In this document: positions 31,555-40,284 of the stretch, in pieces
Layout of the letters: each line of letters starts with the position of its first letter
How positions within the stretch are numbered: the stretch's first letter is position 1
Assembly (NCBI GenBank): GCA_963661545.1
Contig: CAVLCU010000003.1
Location: 1-45,314, forward strand
Length of the DNA stretch: 45,314 nucleotides
Origin: Scatomonas sp963661545
GTDB lineage: Bacteria > Bacillota > Clostridia > Lachnospirales > Lachnospiraceae
Reading direction: 5' to 3'
Position numbers and translations under genes: made by a program
Notes under the pieces: generated by a model
What the model saw: only the letters and a program-made list of their open reading frames with translations
Told to the model about the DNA's origin: nothing
Databases searched by the model: none

Positions 31555-32547
31555 ATGAAAGAGAATAAAACAATGAAAGTATCTGCCATATTGGGCAAGG
31601 TGGGCTTGAGCCCCATCAGTGTAGTGGCCTTTATCATCCTGGCCTTCTCTCCCATGTTTGCAGGAAATGAATACAATATCAGACTTTTGTTAACCTGTGT
31701 GCTCTACGGAACCCTGGCCATGGGCTTCGATCTCTCGGCCGGTTATATCGGCGTAGCCAACTGGGGATATGCAGCCCTGATGGGTCTGGGGGGTTATACC
31801 TCGGCCCTCCTCTTTGAACGTCTGGGGATCAGCCCCTGGATCGGCATCATCTGTGCCGGTCTGATGGCAACCCTGGCAGGCTTCCTGATTGGTCTTCTGA
31901 CCCTGCGGATGGACGGCATGTTTGCCGCTCTCCTGGCCTGGTTTGTGGGTCTGATTCTCATGAACGCGGCCAATGCCATGACGGGCCTGACCCGAGGAGC
32001 CCTGGGACTTCAGGTGACCACCTTATTTACCACTCCCTGGGCGACCCCCTATTTCTATGTGATATTTACCATCTGTGTGATTACCTATATGGTGTTGAGG
32101 GTCATTGTAAAATCCAACCTTGGCCTGGCCTTCACGGCGCTGGGACAGGACATGCAGACGGCTCAGACCACAGGGGTCAGTCCTTTGAAATACAGACTGA
32201 TTAATTTCTGCATCTCCTGCTTTATCGCAGGACTTTGCGGAGGCTTTTATGCCCATTATATCGGCATTTTGACTCCTACCATCATGGCCACCAAGGGCAC
32301 CATCCAGATTCTGGTCATTGCCTACCTGGGAGGACGGGGGAGCATCTGGGGACCTCTGCTGGCATCCTTCATCATGATGCCCATCTTCGAGTCCATGAAC
32401 TCTCTGGTGGAGCTGAAGTATATCATCTATGGATTGGTTTTGATCCTGATCATGATCTTCATGCCCAACGGAATTGCAGGATTCGAGAAGCCTGTCAGGA
32501 ACCTGATCCGGAAGAAATTCGGCAGGAAGGAAAGACAGACAAGCTAA
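31555..32547 (+). CDS. livM: Liv-type ABC transporter permease LivM
   Basis: 330 residues, membrane-spanning. AMGFDLSAGYIGVANWGYAA and the GxxAYLGG-like segment (AYLGGRGSIWGPLLAS) are characteristic of LivM. ATG 31555 is used. An alternative ATG at 31573 would remove 6 residues. It lies 22 bases after livH. Confidence 0.94.
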   Translation: MKENKTMKVSAILGKVGLSPISVVAFIILAFSPMFAGNEYNIRLLLTCVLYGTLAMGFDLSAGYIGVANWGYAALMGLGGYTSALLFERLGISPWIGIICAGLMATLAGFLIGLLTLRMDGMFAALLAWFVGLILMNAANAMTGLTRGALGLQVTTLFTTPWATPYFYVIFTICVITYMVLRVIVKSNLGLAFTALGQDMQTAQTTGVSPLKYRLINFCISCFIAGLCGGFYAHYIGILTPTIMATKGTIQILVIAYLGGRGSIWGPLLASFIMMPIFESMNSLVELKYIIYGLVLILIMIFMPNGIAGFEKPVRNLIRKKFGRKERQTS

Positions 32548-32639
32548 GAAAGCTGCACCTATGCGGTCTAAACAGAGACAAGACAAAGAGCAAGAGAAAG
32601 AGGGATATCAAGAATATCCGCTGATGGAGGATCAACGAT

Positions 32640-33926
32640 ATGAGAAAGAAAACGAGAGCTACGATAGGACTATTCCTGGCGGCAACCTGTATCTTCGGAA
32701 CCCTGGCTTCCGGCTGCGGAGGGGGCGGTGGTTCTGCATCCGCAGATGACGATGTGGTAAAGATTGCGGTGCCCATCCCCCTGACGGGAGAGTCCGCTAA
32801 GGCGGGAAAAGAAATCCAGGATGCTGTTACCCTGGCATTTGAGGAAGTAGAGAATAAGGTGGGAAGTTATACCATCAAGTTGGATTTTGTAGATGCCACC
32901 TCTGACGCAGACAAGGGAGCCCTGGCTCTGGAGGAAGGCATTGTGAAGAGGGGAGATGAGGTGGTCTTGAGCAGCTGGAACAGCTCCGTTGCGGTTGCCA
33001 TGGCAGATACTGTGACCAAATATCAGATTCCCTGGTACTTCTCCAGCTCCGCTTCCTCTGTGATTAACGAGAAGGTGGAGGGAAATGACAAGAGCTATAT
33101 GATCTCCAAGATCTGGCCCAAGTCGGAGTCCCTGGCTATCGGATACTTTGAATTGCTGCGGGAAATCATTGAGAATGGAATCTGGGATGCAGACCGGGTG
33201 AATTATGCGGTCTTTGCGGATGATACGGATTTTGGCCGGGTCTTTGGTCAGGCGGTCAAGGAGGCTATGCCGGAGTTTGGCGGTCAGAACGTGTTTGAAG
33301 ATTATACAGCCATCAGCGTTACTGATTTCTATACCATCATTGCCAAGATCAAGGAATCTGGGGCAGACCTCTGTTTTGTCCAGCTGACCAATCCCGCCAG
33401 TGCGGCTGCTTTTATCAAGCAGGCCAAGGAGTCCAACCTGCCCTGCCTCCAGACCAATGACTGCTTTACCGAGGCTGCCAACTGGTATGAGCTGGCAGGA
33501 GAGGCCGCAACGGGAGTTCTGGTATGCCGTTCCAAGCTGGTCAACGAAAGAGCTTTGCAATTTGCAGAGGATTTTGAGGCCAAATACGGATATGCCCCCT
33601 CTGCCACCACCGGCGGCATCAACTATGACGGCGCCCGCTTCCTGATCCAATGTATCGAGGAATGTGAGAAGCAGTATGAGAAGGTGAATTCTGAGACTCT
33701 TTACAAGTTTGGCAAGGAGGTTCTGCAGACCGGCGGAATTACCTTTGAGGACAGCGTCCTGGTTCAGTCCTACGAATACAATTATGAAGAAAATGGCATC
33801 GACCCCATTGTGGATATGGATCATTTCTACTTCCAGGTTCTGCAGCTGACGGGAGATCAGGAAGTGGTAGTATGGCCGGAGCGTGACAGGGAAGCGGAGA
33901 TCTTCATACCGGATTACGCCCAGTAA
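32640..33926 (+). CDS. Liv-type ABC transporter substrate-binding lipoprotein
   Basis: 428 residues. Lipoprotein signal with LASGC (Cys26) followed by a Gly/Ser linker. The type I periplasmic-binding fold starts VKIAVPIPLTGESAKAGKE, with FVDATSDADKGALALEE and YAVFADDTDFGRVFGQ. The long length fits the family that binds branched amino acids, amides or related small molecules. It lies third, 92 bases after livM, before the two ATPases. Ligand unknown. Confidence 0.92.
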   Translation: MRKKTRATIGLFLAATCIFGTLASGCGGGGGSASADDDVVKIAVPIPLTGESAKAGKEIQDAVTLAFEEVENKVGSYTIKLDFVDATSDADKGALALEEGIVKRGDEVVLSSWNSSVAVAMADTVTKYQIPWYFSSSASSVINEKVEGNDKSYMISKIWPKSESLAIGYFELLREIIENGIWDADRVNYAVFADDTDFGRVFGQAVKEAMPEFGGQNVFEDYTAISVTDFYTIIAKIKESGADLCFVQLTNPASAAAFIKQAKESNLPCLQTNDCFTEAANWYELAGEAATGVLVCRSKLVNERALQFAEDFEAKYGYAPSATTGGINYDGARFLIQCIEECEKQYEKVNSETLYKFGKEVLQTGGITFEDSVLVQSYEYNYEENGIDPIVDMDHFYFQVLQLTGDQEVVVWPERDREAEIFIPDYAQ

Positions 33927-33997
33927 AGCGGATCATGAGGGGAGAGGGGATGCTGGCCTCTCCCCCAGACCATAAGCGGAAAGAGCAGGAGGAAACT

Positions 33998-34717
33998 ATG
34001 CTACTTGAGACATGTAATGTGGAAAAGCATTTTGGGGGTCTGGTTGCTGTCAATAATGTCTCTCTTCAGGTCAAGGAGGGAGAGGTTGTGGGTATTATCG
34101 GGCCCAATGGGGCAGGGAAAACCACCTTCCTGAATTGCATTGCCGGATTCTATGCTCCGGAAAAGGGCAAGATAAAGTTTCAGGGGAAGGAGATTACGGG
34201 TCTTCCCCAGGAGAAGCTGTGTCACCTGGGTATTTCCAGAACCTTCCAGAATGTCCGGGGCTTTCCCAAGATGACAGCCTTGGAAAATGTGATGGTGGGC
34301 CGGGTCTTCGGAGCCCGGAAGCCCAGGAGGGCGGAGGAAAAAGCCAGGGAATTGCTGGATTTTGTACAATTTCCCCTGCCGGCGGATACGGTGGTGGAGA
34401 ACCTGAATACCATCCAGCTGAAGCGGCTGGAGCTGGCTCGTTCCCTGGCAACGGATTGCAAGCTGCTTCTGATGGATGAGGTAGCAGCCGGTCTGACCCC
34501 GGCGGAATTGCCGGATTTTATTGATCTGGTGGCCAAGATTCGGGATAGCGGCGTGACCATTATCTGTATTGAGCATTTGATGCGATTCATTACCGGCATC
34601 TGTGACCGAGTGATCGTGCTGGAGTTTGGTACTAAGATTGCAGAAGGAGTTCCTCAGGAAGTATTAGCGGATGAAAGGGTCATCACTGCATATCTTGGGA
34701 AGACAGATGTGCATTGA
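33998..34717 (+). CDS. livG: Liv-type ABC transporter ATPase LivG
   Basis: 239 residues. Walker A GPNGAGKTTF, the LivG-type insert GISRTFQNVRGFPKMTALENVMVG, and Walker B LLLMDEVAAGL are typical. The signature is degenerate (NLNTIQLKRLELARSLA instead of LSGGQ), so it differs from most LivG proteins. ATG 33998 has AGGAGG upstream; an earlier in-frame ATG at 33935 is less likely. Confidence 0.93.
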   Translation: MLLETCNVEKHFGGLVAVNNVSLQVKEGEVVGIIGPNGAGKTTFLNCIAGFYAPEKGKIKFQGKEITGLPQEKLCHLGISRTFQNVRGFPKMTALENVMVGRVFGARKPRRAEEKARELLDFVQFPLPADTVVENLNTIQLKRLELARSLATDCKLLLMDEVAAGLTPAELPDFIDLVAKIRDSGVTIICIEHLMRFITGICDRVIVLEFGTKIAEGVPQEVLADERVITAYLGKTDVH

Positions 34718-34735
34718 TGACAGGAGGTGACAGAA

Positions 34736-35440
34736 TTGCTGAAATTAGAACATATGAATGCCGGATATGGCAAGCTGGGCATCCTGTGGGATGTGTCCCT
34801 GGAGGTGGCGCAAGGGGAGTTCGTGGCTTTGGTGGGCCCCAATGGCGCAGGCAAAACCACCACCCTGCGTGCCATTTCCCATATCATACCCCCCACCAGC
34901 GGCAAGGTAATCTTTGACGGAGAGGATATCGCTCACTGTACGGTGCAGGAGATCATGAAAAAGGGTCTGAGCTATATCACGGACGATGGCTCCCTTTTCT
35001 CCGGAATGACCATTCAGCAGAATCTGAAGATGGGGGCCTATGCCATCAAGGATAAGGATAAGATCAAGGAAACCTATGAGAAGGTCCTGGACATGTTTCC
35101 CCGTTTGCGGGAGAGACTGAAGCAAAATGCAGGAACCTTGAGCGGCGGGGAGCGGAAGATGCTGGCCATTGCCCGGGGACTGATGTCCAATCCCAAGGCT
35201 ATGCTGATTGACGAGCCCTCTCTGGGGCTGGCTCCCAATATCGTTCTGCAGGTATTGGAGACCTTGAAAAAACTGACCCAGGAGGGGGTATCTATTCTCC
35301 TGGTGGAGCAGAATGTCAATACCACCCTGCAGGTGGCGGATCGGGCTTATGTCCTGGAGGATGGCCGGGTGGTTCTGTCCGGTCAGAGCTCTGAGCTTCT
35401 GGCCAGCGACCACATCCAGAAGGCCTATCTGGGACTTTGA
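34736..35440 (+). CDS. livF: Liv-type ABC transporter ATPase LivF
   Basis: 234 residues. Walker A GPNGAGKTTT, signature LSGGERKM, Walker B AMLIDEPSLGLAP and H-loop LLVEQNV. The TTG at 34736 (MLKLEHMNAGYGK) is the preferred start because AGGAGG (34722-34727) is then 8 bases upstream. A GTG at 34727 overlaps that site. It completes the H-M-binding protein-G-F transporter. Confidence 0.94.
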   Translation: MLKLEHMNAGYGKLGILWDVSLEVAQGEFVALVGPNGAGKTTTLRAISHIIPPTSGKVIFDGEDIAHCTVQEIMKKGLSYITDDGSLFSGMTIQQNLKMGAYAIKDKDKIKETYEKVLDMFPRLRERLKQNAGTLSGGERKMLAIARGLMSNPKAMLIDEPSLGLAPNIVLQVLETLKKLTQEGVSILLVEQNVNTTLQVADRAYVLEDGRVVLSGQSSELLASDHIQKAYLGL

Positions 35441-35506
35441 TGGACACGGGAAGGGAAGATTTGGAAGGCCTGTCTGGGCTTTAGTTCCATAGGAAGGGGA
35501 ATCGAG

Positions 35507-35746
35507 ATGAAATTTTACAATATCAAGGATATCGAGGGCTTTTTTGCTACCATTGAGAAGTGCCAGGGAAGAGTGGAGCTGGTAACGGCGGAGGGGGATC
35601 GCCTGAACCTGAAGTCCCAGCTGTCTCGTCTGGTGGTTTGCGCCAATATCTTCTCCGGGGGCAAGATCCCCGAGATGGAGATCCTTGCCAGTGATCCGGA
35701 GGATATGGCCCAATTGGTGGACTTTGTGGTTACCAACGTAGAATAA
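35507..35746 (+). CDS. small protein of unknown function at the end of the Liv operon
   Basis: 79 residues, acidic, no signal or membrane segment. It begins MKFYNIKDIEGFFATIEKCQ and contains GRVELVTAEGDRLNLKSQLS and SDPEDMAQLVDFV. I recall similar small clostridial proteins being auto-labelled polyA polymerase, but nothing here supports that name. It lies 66 bases after livF with AAGGGG upstream and ends just before a terminator, so it is probably co-expressed with the transporter. Confidence 0.75.
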   Translation: MKFYNIKDIEGFFATIEKCQGRVELVTAEGDRLNLKSQLSRLVVCANIFSGGKIPEMEILASDPEDMAQLVDFVVTNVE

Positions 35747-35754
35747 GCAGCAGG

Positions 35755-35786
35755 CCTGGACTTGCTGTTAGATGTCCAGGGTTTTT
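35755..35786. terminator. terminator of the Liv operon
   Basis: CCTGGAC (35755-35761) pairs with GTCCAGG (35774-35780), followed by GTTTTT. It overlaps the 3' end of the convergent sigma-54 activator gene. Confidence 0.75.
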
Positions 35787-37522
35787 AGGTATCTTTGCAG
35801 GTTTTGCCGGGAGATGCCCAGAGCCTTGGCGGATTCAGAGATATTTCCCTTGTGGGAGTGCATGGCTTGCCGGATCAAGGCACGGGCAGCCTCCTGGGAC
35901 GCAAGACGTACCAGGTTATCCTGGGGCGCCTGCTGTGATTTCGTTTCCCCGATTACAGCAGCTGCCTGCAGGATATGGTCCGGCAGGTATTCTGGTGTGA
36001 TAGTGGAGCAGTCAAAGGGCAGGATGGTCATACTGTATTCGATGGCATGCTGCAGCTCCCGCACATTGCCCGGCCAGTTGTAGGAAAGGAAGAGAGTCAG
36101 GGTTTGCGGATCCAGACCCCGGACGGATTTCCCTGTTTTTTTGCGGGCTTTTAAGAGAAAGCTTTGAGCTAAAGTGGGAATATCCTCCTTGCGCTCCCGC
36201 AGGGGCGGAATGGTTAGATTGGCAATGCCCAGCCGGTAGTAAAGGTCGCTGCGCAGCTGCTTTTGCTGAATGGCTTCCATGGGTTCCACATTGGTGTTGG
36301 AGATGATCCGTACATCCACATGAATGTTCTTCACACCGCCTACCCGGCGGAATTCTCCCTCCTGGAGGAAGCGCAGGAGCTTTGCCTGGAGCTGAATATC
36401 CATGGAATTGATTTCATCTAATAATAGGGTGCCTGTATGGGCTAATTCCAGAAGACCCTGTCTCTGGAGGGAGCCGGTATAGGCTCCCTTTTCCGTTCCA
36501 AAGAGGGTGCTTTCCAGCAGGGTTTCCGGAATGGCGGCGCAATTGATGGCCAGGAAGGGCCGGTTTTGTCGTTTGCTGGCGGTATGGATGCTCTGGGCAA
36601 ATAGTTCCTTGCCGGTGCCGGTTTCTCCGTAGATGAGAACCGGGGAATCGGACAGGGCAATCATTTTACTGCGTTCGATCAGGGTTCGGATGGAGGAACT
36701 GGTGAAGAAGATATCACTGAAGCAATAGTGGGCGGTCAGGCCCGAGTCGGTTCTGGGGGGATTCTCCGGGTCGGTATGAGCCAGAGCTTTTTGCAAGGTT
36801 CCGATGCGGTTGTGGAGCTCTGTGATGGCAGAGTGATCAGCCATGACGCTATAGGCGGCAATGACCTCCCCGTTTTTTAGAACCGGATAGTTGTTGGAGA
36901 CCATCTCCAGCTCCTTGCCGGAGTCGGTGAAGACATCCTGACGCAGGTTGAGCAGGGGCTTTTTCTCCTCTAATACCTTGGGCATGGCAAGAATGCTGTC
37001 CTTGGAGGCCTTGTAGAGAGAGGTTCCCTCCTTGCCCAGGACATCATGGGACAGGTGGGATTCCAGCTTCTCCCCTGCCTTGTTGATCATCAAAATGCGG
37101 CAGTGGTGATCCCAGATGGTGACGGCTTCGTTCATTTGCTGAAAGACATGTTCCAATACCTGGGCGAAGAAACGGTCTGTGGCATCCCGGAAGACCACCA
37201 CCCGGCTGTCGGCCGGAAAGTCCTGGGATTGGAGGACACATACGGGCAGGAGGTATTGACGGAAGGAGGGATTGCCGAAGTCCTTCTCCTGGGCAGGAGT
37301 GCAATGAAAAGATGCATCCCCCCTGTTTTTTTCGGAGATCCTCCCGGCGCTCAGGCAAAGATAGGGGGCAAAGGAGCGAAGAGAGTCTCCCTTCAGGCAG
37401 CCATTTCCCTTCAGGTAGAGATCTCCCTGGGGGTTGATATCCAGAACCGTGTCCTCCGGGGAGAGAAGAACCGCTCCCAGCTTGCAATGGCCTAATAATT
37501 CGAATAATTCCTTGTATTTCAT
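35768..37522 (-). CDS. sigma-54-dependent transcriptional activator with PAS-like sensor
   Basis: 584 residues. The N-terminal part looks like two PAS-type sensory modules (LLSPEDTVLDINPQGDLYL and VTIWDHHCRILMINKAGEKL). The AAA+ domain has Walker A YGETGTGKE, the sigma-54 contact loop GAYTGS (consensus GAFTGA), and Walker B LLLDEIN. A Fis-type helix-turn-helix ends the protein (ISESAKALGISRQNLQRYL). ATG 37522 has GGGAG about 7 bases upstream. An earlier in-frame codon at 37570 is unlikely. It diverges from the glycyl radical operon, which has a sigma-54 promoter, so it is the obvious activator. Confidence 0.94.
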   Translation of the reverse strand: MKYKELFELLGHCKLGAVLLSPEDTVLDINPQGDLYLKGNGCLKGDSLRSFAPYLCLSAGRISEKNRGDASFHCTPAQEKDFGNPSFRQYLLPVCVLQSQDFPADSRVVVFRDATDRFFAQVLEHVFQQMNEAVTIWDHHCRILMINKAGEKLESHLSHDVLGKEGTSLYKASKDSILAMPKVLEEKKPLLNLRQDVFTDSGKELEMVSNNYPVLKNGEVIAAYSVMADHSAITELHNRIGTLQKALAHTDPENPPRTDSGLTAHYCFSDIFFTSSSIRTLIERSKMIALSDSPVLIYGETGTGKELFAQSIHTASKRQNRPFLAINCAAIPETLLESTLFGTEKGAYTGSLQRQGLLELAHTGTLLLDEINSMDIQLQAKLLRFLQEGEFRRVGGVKNIHVDVRIISNTNVEPMEAIQQKQLRSDLYYRLGIANLTIPPLRERKEDIPTLAQSFLLKARKKTGKSVRGLDPQTLTLFLSYNWPGNVRELQHAIEYSMTILPFDCSTITPEYLPDHILQAAAVIGETKSQQAPQDNLVRLASQEAARALIRQAMHSHKGNISESAKALGISRQNLQRYLKTLDI

Positions 37523-37655
37523 CAACAATCTCCCTTTTGTTTCTTTTAAAGCCGCAATCATAAGTTGCACAGATTCCAGCGAGGTGCATCAAATCATTGC
37601 ATTTAGTATAGAATGAGTGGACAAAAATGTCAAGAAATCGGAAAAAAGAAGGGGG

Positions 37656-37690
37656 AAAACCCGTGAAAATGACTATTATTTACGGGTTTT
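37656..37690. promoter_or_regulatory. inverted repeat, candidate enhancer site for the sigma-54 activator
   Basis: AAAACCCGT (37656-37664) and ACGGGTTTT (37682-37690) form a perfect 9-bp dyad with a 17-base spacer. It lies about 60 bases upstream of the -12 element, in the divergent gap. A terminator for the minus-strand side cannot be excluded. Confidence 0.5.
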
Positions 37691-37717
37691 GGATAAATTT
37701 CCCATAAAACAGAAAAC

Positions 37718-37734
37718 TGGCATGATACTTGCAC
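37718..37734 (+). promoter_or_regulatory. sigma-54 promoter of the glycyl radical enzyme operon
   Basis: TGGCATGATACTTGCAC matches the sigma-54 -24/-12 consensus, with GG (37719-37720) and GC (37731-37732) exactly 10 bases apart. Upstream is the inverted repeat, and the divergent gene encodes a sigma-54 activator. Confidence 0.88.
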
Positions 37735-37786
37735 GTAATAAGGGCAAGGGAAATTATTTTTCCAGGAGCCATGGGGCAGGGAAGAG

Positions 37787-37834
37787 TCCCTGTAACCACA
37801 GGTTAGGGTGCTGCGGCATCCAGGCCAGGTTTTA
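37787..37834 (+). repeat. TAACCACAGG-hairpin module, copy 3, in the operon leader
   Basis: TCCCTGTAACCACAGG (37787-37802) is followed by an imperfect 10-bp stem GGTTAGGGTG/CATCCAGGCC with a 6-base loop, then AGGTTTTAG. It lies between the sigma-54 promoter and the start codon, so it is transcribed as 5' leader. It could act as an attenuator; the T-run is short. Confidence 0.6.
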
Positions 37835-37851
37835 GAAAGGATGGTAGATTC

Positions 37852-40236
37852 ATGCAAGCAAAGAATGAAAAAAGCTATATGGAGCGGGTGAACCGCTTAA
37901 AGGCTCGGGTGCTGAGCACTTATCCGGAGATTGATATGGAGAATGCAGTGATCCTGACCAGGGGCTTTCAGGAGTCCGAGGGAGAACCCCATGTGGTACA
38001 GAAGGCTTATGCAATCCGCAAGCAATGTATGGAGAAGTCCATTCCCATCTGGGAGGATGAGCTGATCGTGGGCAACTCCGGCAGCAAGCAGAGGGGTGGC
38101 CTGGTATGTCCGGACGATTGCTGGTCCTTCGTTGACCGGGAAATAGACACCCTCAATGAGAGACAGTATGACCCCTTCCATCTGAAGGAGGAGGATCGGA
38201 AGCTCTTTCTGGACATCGTAAAGCCCTATTGGAAGGGTCGTTCCATCAATGAGAAGTGGGAAAAGCAGATGCCGGAGGTGGTTCGTACCCTGCGGGATTG
38301 CGGCGCTATCTACATTGATCGGAAATGTGTCAGAGGCTGGGGGGAGCTGACCCCGGATTATGCTATGATCATCAACGAAGGGGTTGAGGGAATCGAGAGG
38401 CGGATCCAGGCAGTGAGAGATACCCTGGATATCTCCAAGGCAGGAGATTATGAGAAGCTGACCTATCTGAGAGCCCTGTCTTATGTGGCCGATGGCCTCC
38501 GTCAGCTGGGCAAGCGCTACAGCGCCAAAGCCAGAACTATGGCTATGGAAGAGAAGGATGCCAGGAGAAAGCAGGAGCTGCTGGAGATTGCAGAGGTCTG
38601 TGACTGGGTGCCGGAGAAGCCTGCCAGAACCTTCCGGGAAGCCATCCAGTCCATGTATTTCCTCCATATCTGCGTCTTCATGGAGCATGAGGCTCCCAGT
38701 TACAACCCGGGCTGCTTTGACCAGTATATGTATCCTTATTATAAGGCAGATCTGGAGGCGGGGCGGATTACCGAGGATCAGGCCCAGGAGCTGCTGGACT
38801 GTCTCTGGGTCAAGTTCTCCGAACAGTGTATGCTGCAGGATGCTACCACTGCCCGTTATTCTGCCGGTTATCCCATGTTCCAGAATCTTTGCGTAGGCGG
38901 AGTGGATGAAAATGGCATGGATGCCGTCAATGACGTATCCTATATGGTCTTGCAGGCCACCATGGATGTGCAGATGTACCAGCCCTCCCTGTCTGTCAAG
39001 TACAACCTGGCCCGCAATCCTGACCGTTTTCTCAAGAAGGTGGTGGAGCTGATGCAGCTGGGCACCGGATTCCCGGCCTTCCACAATGATCAGGTGGGAA
39101 TCATGATGATGATGAATAAGGGAGTTCCCATGAGGGAGGCCTACTACTGGAATCCCTGCGGCTGTGTAGAAACCAGCCTGGCAGGCAAGCAGCGCTGCTA
39201 TACCTCCTATGCGGATTACAACCTGGGTTCTATCGTGGAATTTGCCCTGAATGACGGGAAAAGCCGCAAGTACAACCGCTATGCAGGAGCCAGAACCGGC
39301 GATCCCAGGAAATTTGCAGATTTTGACCAGTTCTTTGAGGCAGTGAAAACCCAGATTTGCTTTGTCCTGAAGGCAGTGGTGGAGGGCAATCTGGTATGTA
39401 CCCAGATTGTGAGGGAGATGGAATGTCCCGTTGCCTCCCTGACCTTCAAGGAATGTATTGAAAGCGCCAGGGATTATGCGGTAGGCGGAGCCAAGTATAA
39501 TGTGGGAGACGGCCTGGATGCCATCGGAGTGGCCGACCTTATTAACAGTATTTTGGCTGTGAAAGAGTTGGTATACGAGAAGAAGCTGGTAGATATGGAT
39601 ACCCTGTGCAAGGCCTTGGAGGCCAATTTCGAGGGCTATGAGTCCATTCAGGCTCTGTGTGCCAGAGCCACCAAGTATGGCAACGACGATGAGGAGGCCA
39701 ACAAGCTGGCCAGATATATCTTCAACTTCATTGCAGACTATATCGAGAGCTTCTCTAATCCCTATGGCCATTACAACGGCGGCATCCTCCCGGTATCCGG
39801 CAATACTCCCTTCGGTATGGAGGTGGGAGCCCTGCCCTCCGGCAGAAGAGCCTATCTGCCTCTGGGGGACGGCATCAGCCCCAACCAGGGAACCGATACC
39901 AATGGTATGAGTGCAGTTTTGAGAAGCTGCTCCAACATTCCCCATGTCCGCTTCAATCAGGGAACCTTGCTGAACCAGAAGCTGGATCCCGCCTTTGCCA
40001 AGGGAGACAAGGGAATAGAGTCTTTGATGGGCTATCTGAAGAGCCTGTGTGCTATGGGCGTCTTCCATGTACAGTTCAATGTGGTGGATCCTGAGGTTCT
40101 CCAGGACGCCCAGGAGCATCCGGAGGATCACAGTGACCTTCTGATTCGTGTCGCCGGTTATACCGCCTACTTTACCGAGCTGGGCCCGGAGACCCAGGGA
40201 GATATCATCTCCAGAACAACCCAGACCCATATCTGA
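37852..40236 (+). CDS. glycyl radical enzyme (lyase/dehydratase-type), substrate unknown
   Basis: 794 residues, the size of the lyase/dehydratase group (choline lyase, propanediol dehydratase, hydroxyproline dehydratase) in the pyruvate formate-lyase superfamily. The active-site loop reads NPCGCVETS with Cys438 as thiyl residue and Glu440 as the CxE base. The glycyl radical site is RVAGYTAYF with Gly769. PFL has adjacent Cys-Cys, which is not seen. GTGFPAFHNDQ (about 404-414) is a family substrate loop. A new substrate is likely because the neighbours fit no known locus. Start ATG has AAAGGAT 10-11 bases upstream. Activase follows at 48 bases. Confidence 0.94.
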   Translation: MQAKNEKSYMERVNRLKARVLSTYPEIDMENAVILTRGFQESEGEPHVVQKAYAIRKQCMEKSIPIWEDELIVGNSGSKQRGGLVCPDDCWSFVDREIDTLNERQYDPFHLKEEDRKLFLDIVKPYWKGRSINEKWEKQMPEVVRTLRDCGAIYIDRKCVRGWGELTPDYAMIINEGVEGIERRIQAVRDTLDISKAGDYEKLTYLRALSYVADGLRQLGKRYSAKARTMAMEEKDARRKQELLEIAEVCDWVPEKPARTFREAIQSMYFLHICVFMEHEAPSYNPGCFDQYMYPYYKADLEAGRITEDQAQELLDCLWVKFSEQCMLQDATTARYSAGYPMFQNLCVGGVDENGMDAVNDVSYMVLQATMDVQMYQPSLSVKYNLARNPDRFLKKVVELMQLGTGFPAFHNDQVGIMMMMNKGVPMREAYYWNPCGCVETSLAGKQRCYTSYADYNLGSIVEFALNDGKSRKYNRYAGARTGDPRKFADFDQFFEAVKTQICFVLKAVVEGNLVCTQIVREMECPVASLTFKECIESARDYAVGGAKYNVGDGLDAIGVADLINSILAVKELVYEKKLVDMDTLCKALEANFEGYESIQALCARATKYGNDDEEANKLARYIFNFIADYIESFSNPYGHYNGGILPVSGNTPFGMEVGALPSGRRAYLPLGDGISPNQGTDTNGMSAVLRSCSNIPHVRFNQGTLLNQKLDPAFAKGDKGIESLMGYLKSLCAMGVFHVQFNVVDPEVLQDAQEHPEDHSDLLIRVAGYTAYFTELGPETQGDIISRTTQTHI

Positions 40237-40284
40237 TGAAAAGACCATGTCCCGGGCCTGGGGGGATAAGAAAGGAGACAAAGG

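Noticed and set aside
37852..40236. Pyruvate formate-lyase or choline TMA-lyase assignment
   Set aside because: PFL needs adjacent cysteines, which are not present (CGCVE). For choline lyase there is no microcompartment, and the neighbours differ, so the substrate is left open.
37897..40281. Very long open frame antisense to the glycyl radical enzyme gene
   Set aside because: Its protein is rich in His, Gly, Ile and Leu runs without a family match, and the plus-strand frame has every catalytic motif. It is a codon-bias shadow. The same applies to long antisense frames over gdpP, rplB and secY.
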